Assembly: GCA_943736015.1 (NCBI GenBank)
Contig: OX031062.1
Location: 28,989,462 to 29,053,461, forward strand
DNA: 64,000 nucleotides
DNA from: Tridacna crocea
Taxonomy: Eukaryota; Mollusca; Bivalvia; Cardiida; Cardiidae
Direction of reading: 5' to 3'
In this document: one piece after another, positions 40,821 to 51,603 of the stretch
Position numbering within the stretch: position 1 is the first letter of the stretch
How the letters are laid out: the number at the start of each line of letters is the position of its first letter
The notes under the pieces: generated by a model
What the model was told of the DNA's origin: nothing
Database searches by the model: none
Seen by the model: only the letters and a program-made list of their open reading frames with translations
Made by a program: the position numbers and the translations under genes

Positions 40821-41256
40821 TATGGAGGAGTGTGATGCCCTTTGTACAATGATTGTAATCATGGTGAATGGTAAGTTTGTATGTTTGGGTAGTCCTCAAC
40901 ATCTGAAGAACAAATTTGGGCACGGATACACACTTTTCTGTCGAATGGGTATGAACGAAGGTGGATATGTCACCTCAAGCGAAGAACTCATCAAGTTTGT
41001 CAAGAATCTGTTCCCAAGAACAGAGGTGTTCGATGACAACCAAGGCTACGTACATTTCCAGATACCAGATGAGCAGGCAAAGCTTGCGCAGATTTTCGGT
41101 AGAATGGAGGAGGCAAAAAGCAGATATAACGTGGAAGATTATTCAGTCCATCAGACGACACTTGAACAAATTTTCTTGACCTTCACCCAAAACCAGGTCA
41201 TGCCAAGGGAAAATGTGAAAACTGGATGCTTTTCTCGGATGTGTGCTTGCCTTTAA
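40821..41256 (+). CDS. ABCA3: ABCA3 terminal exon O with stop
   Basis: Starts SMEECDALCTMIVIMVNG, continues with LGSPQHLKNKFGHGY, and ends with the conserved C-terminal block DYSVHQTTLEQIFLTFTQNQ. A cysteine-rich tail follows before TAA at 41254-41256. Acceptor ATCGTTTCAG. The length and end match ABCA3 C-termini. The acceptor lies ~25 bp beyond a fold-back repeat that carries a hAT-like insertion, so the final intron was enlarged by nested transposons. Confidence 0.95.
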
Positions 41257-42386
41257 TCAAACTAGCCTTGTAGACACTAGAAAGTAGAGTGTTTTCTCTA
41301 TTGAACAGTTATTGTACGGCATAATTTGAGACCTGACAATAAACATTACAAATCACACAAATGACAAGACAGAAAGGAAAAAGAAATCTTGTTTTTCATG
41401 ATGCAGAAAAGGCTGTTGGAAAATGTGTGAGTAAATGAGGAGCATCTCTTTTTTTCCCACTGTTTGTTAGAAATAACCTCAGCTGTAGCAAAAATTTGTG
41501 TGGCAATATATAGGATCCTTTGGGGTTTTTTTATTCTTGGAAAGATATAATGTACTTGTTTTTTGAAAGAAATTGTAGAAGGACACAATTTTTTATCTAT
41601 GTTTGACTTGTTAGATCTTAGAGAGAGCTTTGACTGATTGTTATGGCTTGTGGTCCTTTAGTGGACATTGTAGATCAAGATCAGAGTGCTCAGGCCTGAT
41701 TGTGCAGAATAATGCTCTACACTGTTTGATGTTGATATTTTCTAGCAGAGAAATTACAGCATTTTGGCTTTTACTATAGAAAAAATCCTTATTAATCTAT
41801 ACCTCAAAATCCCTAGTTTTAAAGACCCTGCAAAAGAAGCCTTTTGAATATATTGTAAAAAAAGGAGAAAATCCTATTAAGCAGCATTTGCTCCTTTTCC
41901 AACAAAGCTTTCTTACCTATCAAAAGAGAATTTTTTAGCTACTCTCAATTTGTTTTCTGCAGATGCTTTTGATTTTCTATGAGTCCAAAATTTTTTCATT
42001 GAAGACTGATTTCTTCAACAATTTTCAAAATTGCGCCATAATGGGATTAATCTTTCATGTAGGAAATGTTTTACGATAGTTTCGTAGAGTCTTAGTTGAG
42101 GATTATTTCAACCAAAGTTTGTAATTAAAGATTAAGATGAAGGCAAAGGTGGGGGATTGTTTCATTAGCGTATAACTTCAATGTACATAGTCTTATTGAT
42201 ATCAGTGACAGCCATAGTATTTTTTCAGGTTGATCATAATGTGAATGTGTGAAAGTCTATTTATTTTAAATGATACATGTTTTAATTAGACCAATGCTTG
42301 TTCGTATAGGAAACAAGATTTTTGCGCTTGTCCAAATTGGAAGCAAATGCAGACGACAAATTAAACATGATCATTGATGATAGCTT
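41257..42386 (+). other. Sequence 3' of ABCA3
   Basis: After the polyadenylation signal there is AT-rich DNA with a GATCAAGATCA hairpin remnant (41668-41732) and a decayed TTAA-MITE (41790-42003: CTATACCTCAAAATCCC, core GGAGAAAATCCTATTAAGC). Near 42310-42390 there is a further MITE end fragment. No gene is seen. Confidence 0.5.
41338..41343 (+). promoter_or_regulatory. Candidate polyadenylation signal of ABCA3
   Basis: AATAAA lies 82 nt after the TAA stop, in a short 3' UTR. It is the first canonical hexamer after the stop. Cleavage would be expected 10-30 nt downstream. Confidence 0.55.
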
Positions 42387-42619
42387 TAGTCTTTACCACA
42401 CAATCCTGATTTTCAATGACCCTGATAAAGAAAGCTTTTGAAAACATTGTGGGAAAAGGAGAAAATGCTGCCTACCAGCATTTTCTCCTTTCCCCACAAT
42501 GTTTTCATCTCTTCCCAAATTAGATTTCAATTTTTTATTCACATCTAGATCTATCTTGTTGTCTGCAAATGCTTTGAATTTGGATTAGTCCAAAATTTTG
42601 TAATTTGATAAAGAGTTAA
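42387..42619 (+). mobile_element. TTAA-MITE
   Basis: AGTCTTTACCACACAATCC to TTTGATAAAGAGTTAA, core at 42448-42500. The left TTAA is mutated. Confidence 0.88.
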
Positions 42620-42790
42620 TACATGTAGATTTATATTGACACTGCTACTGGTACCTGACTGCTTATTCCGCAATGTAGATTGAAAATTTGTCTGAGAGAC
42701 TTTCGTTTGTAGCTGCTTGTACATATATGTTTGATCCCGATTAGAAATTTATAGACATTTATGTCAGAAAAACATTTTTCATAAAACTTT

Positions 42791-42956
42791 TTAACCCTCT
42801 CCAAACAAGCCCTGGTTTTTATGTGCAATTTCTCCTTTTCCAAGTGTTTTCTATCCTTCAGGAGAACTTTCTACCATTTTCATCAAATTTAAAATTATTG
42901 TCTGCAAACTCTTTCAGTTTGGAAGAGTCTAAAATTTGTAGTTTGGGAAAGGGTTA
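42791..42956 (+). mobile_element. TTAA-MITE subfamily 2, core half lost
   Basis: TTAACCCTCTCCAAACAAGC, one core arm GCAATTTCTCCTTTTCC and right end GTTTGGGAAAGGGTTAA. Confidence 0.75.
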
Positions 42957-43099
42957 AGCCTCAGCGATCCTGGATAAAAAGGCTTTTGAAATCATTTTAG
43001 GGAAAGAAGTAAATTTATGCTGCTTAGCGGCATTTTCTAGTTTTTCAAAAAAGAATTTTACCTGTTCAAAAATGGACAAGTCTGAAATTTTGTCATATA

Positions 43100-43328
43100 T
43101 GAACCCTTTACCACACAATGCAGACTTCTGACACTCCTAGAAAAGAAGCCTTTAGAAAACATTGCGGGAAAAGAAGAAAATGCTGGTAACCAGCATTTTC
43201 TACTTTTCCAGCAATGTTTTCTACAGTATCAAAGAATAATTACACCATTTGAGCTACACTGAAATTGTCATCTGCAAATGCGTTCAATTTGGACAAGCCT
43301 GAAATTTTGTCCTCTGGTAAAGGGTTAA
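43100..43328 (+). mobile_element. TTAA-MITE
   Basis: GAACCCTTTACCACACAATG to CTCTGGTAAAGGGTTAA, core at 43163-43215. To its left, 42957-43099 keeps remnants of another copy. Confidence 0.88.
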
Positions 43329-43523
43329 AGAGAAGAGATTCTCTGCACATTCTACAATGTACATATGAGTTGTTTTTGTCGAAAAAAAATGTGTGTAATT
43401 TTTTTTGTAAGGTGTTGCAATGTTTTGTCTGTGATGAGCAATGAATATCCCAGTGAACTGTTATCTTGAAATTATTTTTTTTTGAAATGACAATCAAATG
43501 TTTTGCCAGTTTACCCAACACCT

Positions 43524-43770
43524 TTAGATTTTTTACCACATTACAAAAAGTTTTAGACTGGTCCAAATTATATGAAAAGAATTTGAAGGTGACAAAGTAA
43601 ATGTTAGTTAAAAACTTACATTTGTTTTGGAAAGGTTAGAAAACATTTTGGGAAAAGGAGAAAATGCTGGTTATCAGCATTTTCCCCTTTTCTCACAATG
43701 TTTTCAAAACCCCCCCCCCCCCCCCCCCTCACGGTCATGAAAGCTTGTGATTGTGTGCTGAAGGGTGAAA
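43524..43770 (-). mobile_element. TTAA-MITE with poly-C expansion
   Basis: TTTTACCACATTACAAAAAG, core GAGAAAATGCTGGTTATC, then a run of about 20 C residues (43710-43729) and GATTGTGTGCTGAAGGG. A weaker remnant follows to ~43910. The rest, 43911-44359, shows nothing recognisable. Confidence 0.75.
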
Positions 43771-44359
43771 AGCCCTAAGGAAGAAGGTTTCAGAAAATAT
43801 TACAGAAAATGAAGCAATGCATATATACTAGCACAGTACCGGTAATTGCATTTTATGCTTTTCCTGCAATGTTTTCTGCCCATTTGGTGAAGTTTTAAAA
43901 CATGTTGACTTCTAGAGGTTATTTGTGTCTTACTCACAGTAGACCACTCTATGTAGATTAATTTTTTGGCAAAAGTACATTTGGCTCATAATGGTCAGTT
44001 TCGCCCTTGCAACCTTATTTTTACATGTATATTATTATGTTCTAACCCAGTTGTGGTGCAAGAGTGCTGCTAACTTACAATAGTTCTACATGTAAAGCAT
44101 AATCGGGATATTTAACTGTATAAATGCACTATGTTACACAGATACTTGTCATGTTCAATCTTCCTAGAGCTCAGCCTATGACACAAAGCTGTTCATTCTG
44201 AAATATTATTATGTCATGTGAATAAGTCATGAAACATGTGTCGTAGACAAATTTGTAACTCTTTAGATTTAAAGATATGTGGTGGTTTTTTTCCATACTA
44301 TTGTGAATCATTTAGCACATGATGCCGAGTTTTAACAACCCCAGTTGAAGAAGAATGCC

Positions 44360-44587
44360 TTAACCCTTTCCAAAACAAGCCCTGGTTTTTACGTGTCCGC
44401 TGTAAAAGTCTTTTGAAAACACTGTGGGAAAAGGAGAAATTGCTCATAACGAGCAATTTCTCCTTTTCCCACAGTATTTTCTACCCTTTTTGAGATCTTT
44501 CTGCCATTTTCTCCAAATCAAAAATTGTTGTCTGCAAACTCTTTTGGTTTGGAAGGGTCCAAAATTTGTCAATTGGGAAAGGGTTAA
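44360..44587 (+). mobile_element. TTAA-MITE subfamily 2, complete
   Basis: TTAACCCTTTCCAAAACAAG to ATTGGGAAAGGGTTAA, with core GGAGAAATTGCTCATAAC / GAGCAATTTCTCC. Best reference for subfamily 2. Confidence 0.9.
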
Positions 44588-44746
44588 AAAAAAAGAGGAA
44601 GTGCTGGTATCTAGCACTGTCTTGTTTCCCCTTTAGTTTTTCCATTTTTTTAAGAGACCTGCAGAAAATTTGTAGCAGTTTCTAATTTTTCATTTCATAC
44701 TTGATTTCTATATGCAAGAGTCAACAAGTTGTTGTTTTTAAAAGGG

Positions 44747-44980
44747 TTAACTCTTTACCAAACGACAAAATTTTACCCATGTCCAAATTGAAAGCATTTG
44801 TAGACAACAAAATTAATGTGGCTCAAAAATTGAAATTTGTTTTTTTCTGAGGGGTATAAAAACATTTTGGGAAAAGGAGAAAATGCTGGCTACCAGCATT
44901 TTCTCCTTTACTTCCAATGTTTTTAAAAGGCTTCTTCTCGGGGTCATTAAAAAGTCTGAATTATGTGGTAAAGAACCAAA
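44747..44980 (-). mobile_element. TTAA-MITE
   Basis: TTAACTCTTTACCAAACGAC to TTATGTGGTAAAGAACC, core at 44872-44912. Confidence 0.85.
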
Positions 44981-45048
44981 TCAACAGCAGAGTTCCAGAT
45001 AGAGGGAGTGATTTTGATTTCAAAATTGAAAATATCAATTATTCTCCA

Positions 45049-45122
45049 CTTAACCCTATGATGTATTACTCATTAGAATTGTCTCATTGAGACAATTCTA
45101 TTGAGTACCCACAACATAGGGT
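45049..45122. repeat. Small TTAA hairpin (AACCCTATG)
   Basis: TTAACCCTATG on the left and CATAGGGTT on the right enclose AGAATTGTCTCA / TGAGACAATTCT. A 74-bp hairpin with MITE-like TTAA but different arms. Only this copy is seen. Confidence 0.6.
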
Positions 45123-45424
45123 TTGGATGAGAAATAATGACTTTAGAATACTATCAGTCCCTCATATCTAGATTTCTGGTGTGAAGCCTCCTCTTAGATG
45201 GAGCCAGAGATAGATTTAGTTCACTTCCAAAAATGTTCTATATTTTGATACATCAGTTAGAGAGTCCAGCCATGTTTTTCCCAAATTATTTGTGATTGTT
45301 TATGGGTTCTTTGTTTATGTTCGTCCCAAATCTGTTGAAATCCTGTCAGTGGAATCTCTATACCATCTGCGGAAAAAGTATGAGTCACGCTGTATGAAAA
45401 GGGGACTACATGCATTTGCGAAAT

Positions 45425-45482
45425 ATGACAACCCAGGTTAGCCTTGTACAGTCCACACACTCTGACCTGGGTTAAATCCTTC
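45425..45482. repeat. CAGGTCAGCCTG hairpin, degenerate
   Basis: CAACCCAGGTTAGCCTTGTA / CACTCTGACCTGGGTTAAAT. Confidence 0.5.
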
Positions 45483-45672
45483 TGCTATTGGTCACTTTTT
45501 GCATGTCAAAGGACCATTTTGTCTCTTGATTAAGTAGGTTGATATATAAAATGGAGTTTTTGGATAATGTGATAAACTGCTTGGTATAATTTATCATGGA
45601 GAGGCATGAAACATCGTTATTACCAGAACAATTATTATAGCTCATATCAAATATCAGGCATACATGCATGTA

Positions 45673-46205
45673 CGAGGGGCGTTCAATAAGTAATGCTCCT
45701 GACCCACATCCAGTTGTCTGATCTAGCTGAAATCTTGCATATGTAATGATTTATATCTCTATGGGTTATGTGGCAAATTACAGCTCTGAACTAAATGTGA
45801 TTTCTGATTTACAGGTGTTCGAACTGAGTCAGGTATGAAGTGGGAGCCTGTTGAGTGTCTCGCACCACAGGAGACTTTTGATGAAATTAAAGTTACTTAT
45901 GGTGATAATACCCCATCATATGCCCTTGTAAAACGCTGGCATTGTGAATTCAAACATGGCCGGAAGTCTGTGCTAGATTTTAAACGACTATTATGTTACA
46001 AGAAGTAATTTTTACTCATATTTCTATTAGATTTCAGTCACACACCTGAATCAGTTCAAACACCTGTAAATCAGAAACCACAATCATTTCAGAGCTGTAA
46101 TTCGCCACATAATCCATAGAGATATGAATCATTGCACATGCAAAGTTTCAGCTAGATCAGACAACTGGAAGAGGGTCAGGTGCATTACTTATTGAACACC
46201 CCTCG
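45673..46205 (+). mobile_element. Mariner-like element, internally deleted
   Basis: Ends CGAGGGGCGTTCAATAAGT and its complement, within inverted arms ~165 bp long, flanked by TA (45671-45672, 46206-46207). Between the arms an open stretch from ~45830 encodes QETFDEIKVTYGDNTPSYAL and VKRW, a mariner transposase N-terminal helix-turn-helix pattern. The catalytic domain is gone, so the element cannot mobilise itself. Confidence 0.88.
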
Positions 46206-47574
46206 TATAGCTTAATAAATGTGTGATGTCGCAATTTCATACATGAACAAAATCTCAATAGTACATTTCATTCCTTAAAACGAATCCACTTTACATACTT
46301 TTATGTCGTTACAATGCAAGTTTTTACATTAAATACCAAGGTGGTGCATGCAAATCAAATTGTCAGGAAAAAAGTCAGAAGGTAGCCAAAGAATAGATTG
46401 GTCCTCTTACCCATATTCTTTGTTTTATCCTTGATTCTCTTCAGCTTCTAACAAAATTCACCATGTAACCCTATCTAGATCTTGTTTTAACGACTACAGA
46501 GACGTCCAATTGTAACTTTAGAATCACATGGTATCAGGACACAAGGAGGCATATATGAAATTACGTGGGTTGAGAGGGAATTTAAACCATAAAGTTCTGA
46601 AACCAAATGCAGTTCTTTTGCGGACAATATAGATCAAGATCAGACTGCACAGAATATGCAGTCTGATCTTGGATCTACATTGTCCACTCTTTCATTGCTT
46701 ATTCTGAACAAAACAACCTTGAAATGACACTGTTTCGGATGTTACTCTTACCTGAAATGTTTTTTCTTTGTATTTTCTAGAGCTCTTAGGCTAAATCCTA
46801 AACAGTGCTTACAACAATTTGATTTTTTCCTGACTGTAGACTGGGATCCTATATATACATTTAAGATGCTTCTGTAGATTAAGATCATACTGCATGATTT
46901 TTGTAGTCTTATTTTGAATCTACCCTTTCTGCTATTTAAGTTCGTGTGTTTTTCCAATATTTGAGCGGTTTTATTTAAGTAGAAAGGACATTTTCACGAT
47001 TTTATTTTTTTTACAAAATGACGAGATAGTACACTTGTAAGGGACCAAATCAGGGCTTTTGAGGTCAATATATTTTTGGTATGTAACTTATAAATACGTG
47101 AAAGTGCTATATTCATACATGTAACTTAAACATGAATATGTTGTAGTTCAAAATGCTTGCTTTTGACGTTTTGTATAAAACAAAAACTGGTGTTTGACAT
47201 TCTTTGTTCATTGTTTTGTTCTTCGTTACATTAAAATCTATATAAACATGAACCTAGCTTCCTCTCCATTTTTTGTCCTCTGTAACACTTGCATAGGCAG
47301 ATAGTGAAAATTTTACTGATGATGTTTACTCGATGGCGATATTTCACCGAAGAAAAACAAATATCCTCTAGATCCATAGATTTGGTACAAACAAACGCAG
47401 CTATCCACATCCGTTGACAAGGGTACATTCCACTGCGATTAGCTTAGTCATATGGTTTAATAATTATATTTAGACTTTCATATCTCATATTTTATTCTCG
47501 TCATAGATTAATCGTTTTGTCCATTTTATGCACAGAAGTGCTAAAAGCGACGTACTCGCACTTACCGTGTCAGG
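46206..47574. other. AT-rich intergenic stretch
   Basis: Contains the GATCAAGATCA hairpin at 46622-46687 and a decayed one at 46870-46937. Otherwise I see no gene or repeat. Confidence 0.5.
46622..46687. repeat. GATCAAGATCA hairpin, best copy
   Basis: GGACAATATAGATCAAGATC ... GACTGCACAGAATATGCAGTC ... GATCTTGGATCTACATTGTCC: arms of ~28 bp with a ~5-nt loop. Seven other full or partial copies occur in the window. Confidence 0.75.
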
Positions 47575-47776
47575 CCGATGTGATGCAGAGAAATGACTCT
47601 TCCCTACAAAATGACCCGGGTCATTTTTCTTCGCAGAGGAATGACCCGGGTCATTATGCTTCGTAGAGAAATGACCCCAGAGGGTCACTTCTCTACGTAG
47701 AGGAATGATCCGGGTCAACATTCTACGTACAGAAATGACTTCTGGGGTCATTTCTCTGCGTAGAAAAATGACACCG
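47575..47776. repeat. Alternating palindrome array (TGACCCGGGTCA / CTCTACGTAGAG)
   Basis: Two perfect AATGACCCGGGTCATT palindromes, then TGACCCCAGAGGGTCA, TGATCCGGGTCA and TGACTTCTGGGGTCA. They are separated by CTACGTAG-type palindromes such as CTCTACGTAGAG. The outer ends are ATGCAGAGAAATGAC and GTCATTTCTCTGCGTAG. An 88-bp relative lies inside an LTR at 58583-58670. Confidence 0.85.
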
Positions 47777-47869
47777 GCAACAATACGCATTTCTCGTTTT
47801 CTAGGCAGAAAATTGTGTATTTCACGCAATTATCGTGGCTCCTACTATAGATTTTGTATTTTAAGTGGG

Positions 47870-48295
47870 TCACTACGACATTAGAAAATGGAGAACATGT
47901 TGCTAACAACAGTTTCTCATTACCCGACAATGTTTCCAAAGCTTCAGGTAAATTCAAAGATGCAATTGTGCAGCAAAGGGTCAAAAAGGGACGCGGTTCT
48001 AATGTCTGTTTTTAAACTGACCGAATTCATTGCATGCCTTCCAATGACACCACGCTTTCTCTTTGGGGGTGGGGCTCTCTCTTTTTTTTAAACTCTTATC
48101 ATACAATCTTGAGTTCAAACTACCCTGAGAAAGTGGCGTTTTGAAACCCTTGTGGGGGGAAAAGGAGAAAATGATGGTAACCAGCAGTTTTTTTCTTTTT
48201 CCGAAAGGTTCAAATACTGCACTTTCACGGAGAATAATCATCGCATATTCTTTCAGTTTGGACCAGTTTAAAATGTTCTCGTTTGATAAAGATCT
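47870..48295. mobile_element. Two decayed TTAA-MITEs
   Basis: 47870-47985 has AAATGGAGAACATGTTGC and TGCAGCAAAGGGTC-like ends. 48086-48295 has CTTATCATACAATCTTGAG, core AGGAGAAAATGATGGTAACC and GTTTGATAAAGATC. The stretch 48296-48946 shows nothing further. Confidence 0.6.
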
Positions 48296-48946
48296 CATCT
48301 ATTGTTGGTGGTATCTCAAAGGGGACATAGGGTTAGGTGACTTCTATAAAGCGACATATTACGAACAATGATTGTAACGATAATTATGTATGTATGTATC
48401 TGTCCATATAATTAACGTCATTGTATGTATTTACTGTCATTTTTCACCGTAACGTGTACGTCACCTGTGAATACAATAATTGTGTTAGTTTTTACGTTGA
48501 AGTATTTTTAACCGATATAACGGTTTTGTTTTAAGAGTATTTTTGGATACGCCATTCAACAAAAGGTAAGGATTTAATTCAAGGTGTGCTTTTTATGTCT
48601 TTTTTTAACTCCATCTCTTGGTTTGCAAAGTTACAGGGAATGCCTAGGAAGTGTTTACAAAACAAATGCATAGAATTAACAAATTGTATACCTATATCTA
48701 ACGGTCGCGTCATCAGTAACGTTGCTGTGGTATAAATAGAGAGATTGCCTAAACTGAGAAGATCTTTCATTGGCTTCATTAATGCTCAATCAATCTGCAA
48801 CAAATACAGCACTACTATGTTGTCATATGGGAAAAAGCATGCTATATTTTCCCCTCTCACGTATTTGTTTTTGGTTGCCATGTCAGGAAAGGATACCAGT
48901 ATAATTATGCATTTGAATTTGTGCCATGTGCTGGCAAAAGGGGGTT

Positions 48947-49173
48947 TTAACCTTCACCAAACGACAAAATTTTAGACTGGTCCAAATTGAAAGCATTTGC
49001 AGACGTCAAAATAAAAGTGACTGAAAATTTGAAATTTGAATTGGAGAGGAGAGAAAATATTGTGGGAAAAGGAGAAAATGCTGGTTACCAGCATTTTCTC
49101 CTTTTCCAACAATGTTTTCAAAAGACTTTTTTCTCAGGGTAGTCAAAGTTGGCAATGTGTGGTAAAGGGTTAA
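48947..49173 (-). mobile_element. TTAA-MITE, pair member
   Basis: TTAACCTTCACCAAACGAC to GTGGTAAAGGGTTAA, core at 49060-49110. It shares 49170-49173 with the next copy, same orientation. Confidence 0.92.
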
Positions 49174-49399
49174 TCCTTTCCCAAACGACAAACTTTTGGA
49201 CTAGACCAAATTGAAAGCATTTGCAGACGACAATTCAACTCTTGCTGAAATGATGGTTTCTGTCTATGATAGTGTAGAAAACATTGTGGAAAAAAGAAGA
49301 AAATGCCGGTTACCAGCATTTTCTCCTTTTCCCACAATGTTTTCAAAAGGCAACTATTCAAGACCCGTAAAAACCAGGGATTGTTTGGGAAAGGGTTAA
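49170..49399 (-). mobile_element. TTAA-MITE, pair member
   Basis: TTAATCCTTTCCCAAACGAC to TTTGGGAAAGGGTTAA, core at 49283-49343. Confidence 0.92.
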
Positions 49400-49507
49400 T
49401 CCATCTCTGTGACGCATAGCACCAGGGAAGTCATCACAGAAATGTGGATCCACAAGATAAACACGTAATTTGTCTTGCAATCGATTAATTCATTTATAAT
49501 TGCAAAC

Positions 49508-49612
49508 GGTTTCGACCCAGGTCAGCCTGCTCGAACTGCACAGACCGACCTGGGTCGATACCTTTTTCAGATGCATTAAGCCCCCTTTTCACAAAGTATT
49601 GCTCATTTAAAT
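49508..49612. repeat. CAGGTCAGCCTG hairpin repeat
   Basis: TCGACCCAGGTCAGCCTGCT / ACAGACCGACCTGGGTCGAT, then AGATGCATTAAGCCCCCTTT. Confidence 0.65.
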
Positions 49613-49845
49613 TTCCATAAGTAACAACTGCCATTTTGTCACTTATTACAATAAAAATGATTGTTACAATTTAATCAAGGTTGTACAATCAAGCACAACC
49701 GAAAATATGACTCATTTTACGACTGTTTGGTAAAGTTCGCAGCAAAGAGAACAATTCTACTGCATGCACTTTCTGTAGTGATATGGGTTGTGGATTTGTG
49801 CAACTCTTTTAGCTTTTAGCGCCAAATACTAGTATATATTATAGA

Positions 49846-51480
49846 GGATACTTGATTTTTTCGGTACAAGATCGAAAAAAAGTTTCAACGAGTGAACATT
49901 ATCGTTAATATTTTCACGAGTGGCGAATGGTGTTCACGAGATTTAACCGGAAAAAAAAAACACAAGTAAATATTCTATTTATTTCACGCTTCTAACTTTT
50001 CCTTTCTTCCTTTCTGGGAGGAACTTTATCAAAATTCAGTACAGTTCTTTTCAGTAATTCCCCGTGGCGTCTTCCCGCCCTGCACCCCGCTCCCGCATAG
50101 CAACACTTTACATTATTACGTCAAGTGCGGAATATATGTAAGATAAATGACATCATATTGCAATCTGGTTCGGTTTCACGCCCATTTTACCTAGGTAACT
50201 AGAATCAGAGACATAGATAAGATGTGTGTCTCTGCTAGAATATAAAATATCGGTATTTTCACTGGTCATAACCATAAAATATCGAAAAAATAATATTCCA
50301 CCGATATTTCTCGATAACCTACTGGAATGCATGAAGTAAACAGAGGATATTTGTTTTTTTTTCGTTGAAAGATCGAAATTTATTTCATCGAGTGAACACC
50401 ATCGGTAATATTTTCACTCGTGGCTTCGCCGAAAAATACAAATAGATTCTGTTTATTTCATGCTTTTTCGTGGCTTCACCGAAAAATACAAATATTCTGT
50501 TTATTTCATGCTTTTTACCCTTTCTAGGAGGAGCTTTATCAAAATCTAGTACAGTTATTTTCCATTATTCCCCGTGGCGTACCCCTCCCGCATAGCAACG
50601 CATAGCAATATTAAGTCAAGCGCGAGAAATGTAAGGTATATGACGTCATATTTGTGGTGTCTGTGGTCGTGAGGCAGAGCGTCGGCCTCGTAACCAAAAG
50701 GTCCTGAGTTCGATTCCCGGGAGCGGGTGTCAACTTTGGGATTTTTCACTGGCCCACACTTTCGGCGCGAGTACTGGTGTAGTTCCCAGGAAGCAGAATC
50801 GAGAGAGATTAGTATAAGTTGTCAGAACTTGTTTCTCAATCGATGTAAAATAAATATGTTTAAACTAAATTGTCATATTTCCCATCTGGTTGTTAGGCAC
50901 GCGCAATTTACCAAGGCAACAAGAACGTGAAAATCGGTATTTTCACTGGCGGTACCAGTGTAAGATTGAAAAATATTTTCACTGATATTTCTCGATAACC
51001 TACTGGAAAGCATGAAATAAAGATATAGAGGATATTTGTTTTTTTCGGTGAAAGATCGAAATTTATTTCATCGAGTGGACACCTTCGGTAATAATTTAAC
51101 GAGTGGCGCAGCCACGAGTGAAAATATTACCGATGGTGTTCACGAGATGAAATAAATTTCGATCTTTCACCGAAAAATACAAATATTCTATTTATTTTAT
51201 GCGTTTAACTCCTTTCTGGGGGGAGCTTTATCAAAATTCAGTACAGTTCTTTTCCCTCATTCCCGTGGCGTGCCCCTCCCGCATAGCAACGTTACGTCAA
51301 ACGCGAGAAATGTAAGGTATATGACGTCATATTTCCCATCTGGTTGTTAGGCACTCGCAATTTACCTAGGCAACAAGAACGTGAAAATCGGTATTTTCGC
51401 TGGTGGTACCAGTGTAAGATCGAAAAATATTTTCACTGCTGTTTCTCGATATCCTACCGGAAAGCATGAAATAAAAGATA
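49846..51480 (+). repeat. Three tandem copies of a ~500-bp repeat
   Basis: Units start near 49846, 50344 and 51020 with AGAGGATA(C/T)TTG. Each contains TTTATCAAAATTCAGTACAG (unit 2 TTTATCAAAATCTAGTACAG), TCCCGCATAGCAA, a (A/G)TATATGACGTCATATT-like block (absent in part from unit 1) and TTTCTCGATAACCTACTGG. The third unit also has an inverted TTTCATCGAGTG / CACGAGATGAAA pair. Unit 2 is lengthened by a SINE. No frame of note. Confidence 0.75.
50654..50871 (+). repeat. tRNA(Thr)-derived SINE with 9-bp duplication
   Basis: The head resembles a threonine tRNA: A-box region TGGTCGTGAGGCAGAGCG, CTCGTAA anticodon loop and B-box GAGTTCGATTCC. A tRNA-unrelated body and AT-rich tail follow. Flanking GTCATATTT at 50645-50653 and 50872-50880 is a perfect duplication, and the third tandem unit shows the empty-site sequence. 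Retroposed by LINE machinery (known for SINEs). Confidence 0.88.
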
Positions 51481-51568
51481 AACTTTTTTTGGCGACTGCA
51501 AATGTAATATACTTAAACCCTTCAAGGATTTCATCATATCTACAGGTTTGACGAAGCAGTGGAGCACA

Positions 51569-51603
51569 TAGATTCAAGATCAGACTGCACGTTCTTGGTA
51601 GAG
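51569..51603. repeat. GATCAAGATCA hairpin half
   Basis: AGATTCAAGATCAGACTGCA then CGTTCTTGG, one arm only. Confidence 0.45.

Larger units (their letters stand above)
3930..41343 (+). other. ABCA3: ABCA3-like transporter gene, 3' portion (15 exons)
   Basis: Fifteen exons (135, 118, 155, 156, 211, 250, 296, 406, 605, 246, 305, 201, 188, 171 and 436 nt) join in frame at GT-AG junctions. They encode about 1,292 residues ending at TAA 41254-41256. Domain order seen: end of TMD1 loop, NBD1, acidic linker, TMD2, NBD2. In the family, such full transporters move phospholipids or sterols across or into membranes using ATP; ABCA3 itself acts in lysosome-related organelles. Closest match by eye is ABCA3 rather than ABCA1, for example the stretch [16 protein letters not shown] followed by a KCCGTS segment. 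About 480 N-terminal residues and the promoter are upstream of the window. The substrate in this animal is unknown. Confidence 0.93.

Noticed and set aside
50655..50730. Functional tRNA-Thr gene
   Set aside because: Arms do not pair properly, a SINE body and AT-rich tail follow, and a target duplication encloses the whole unit.
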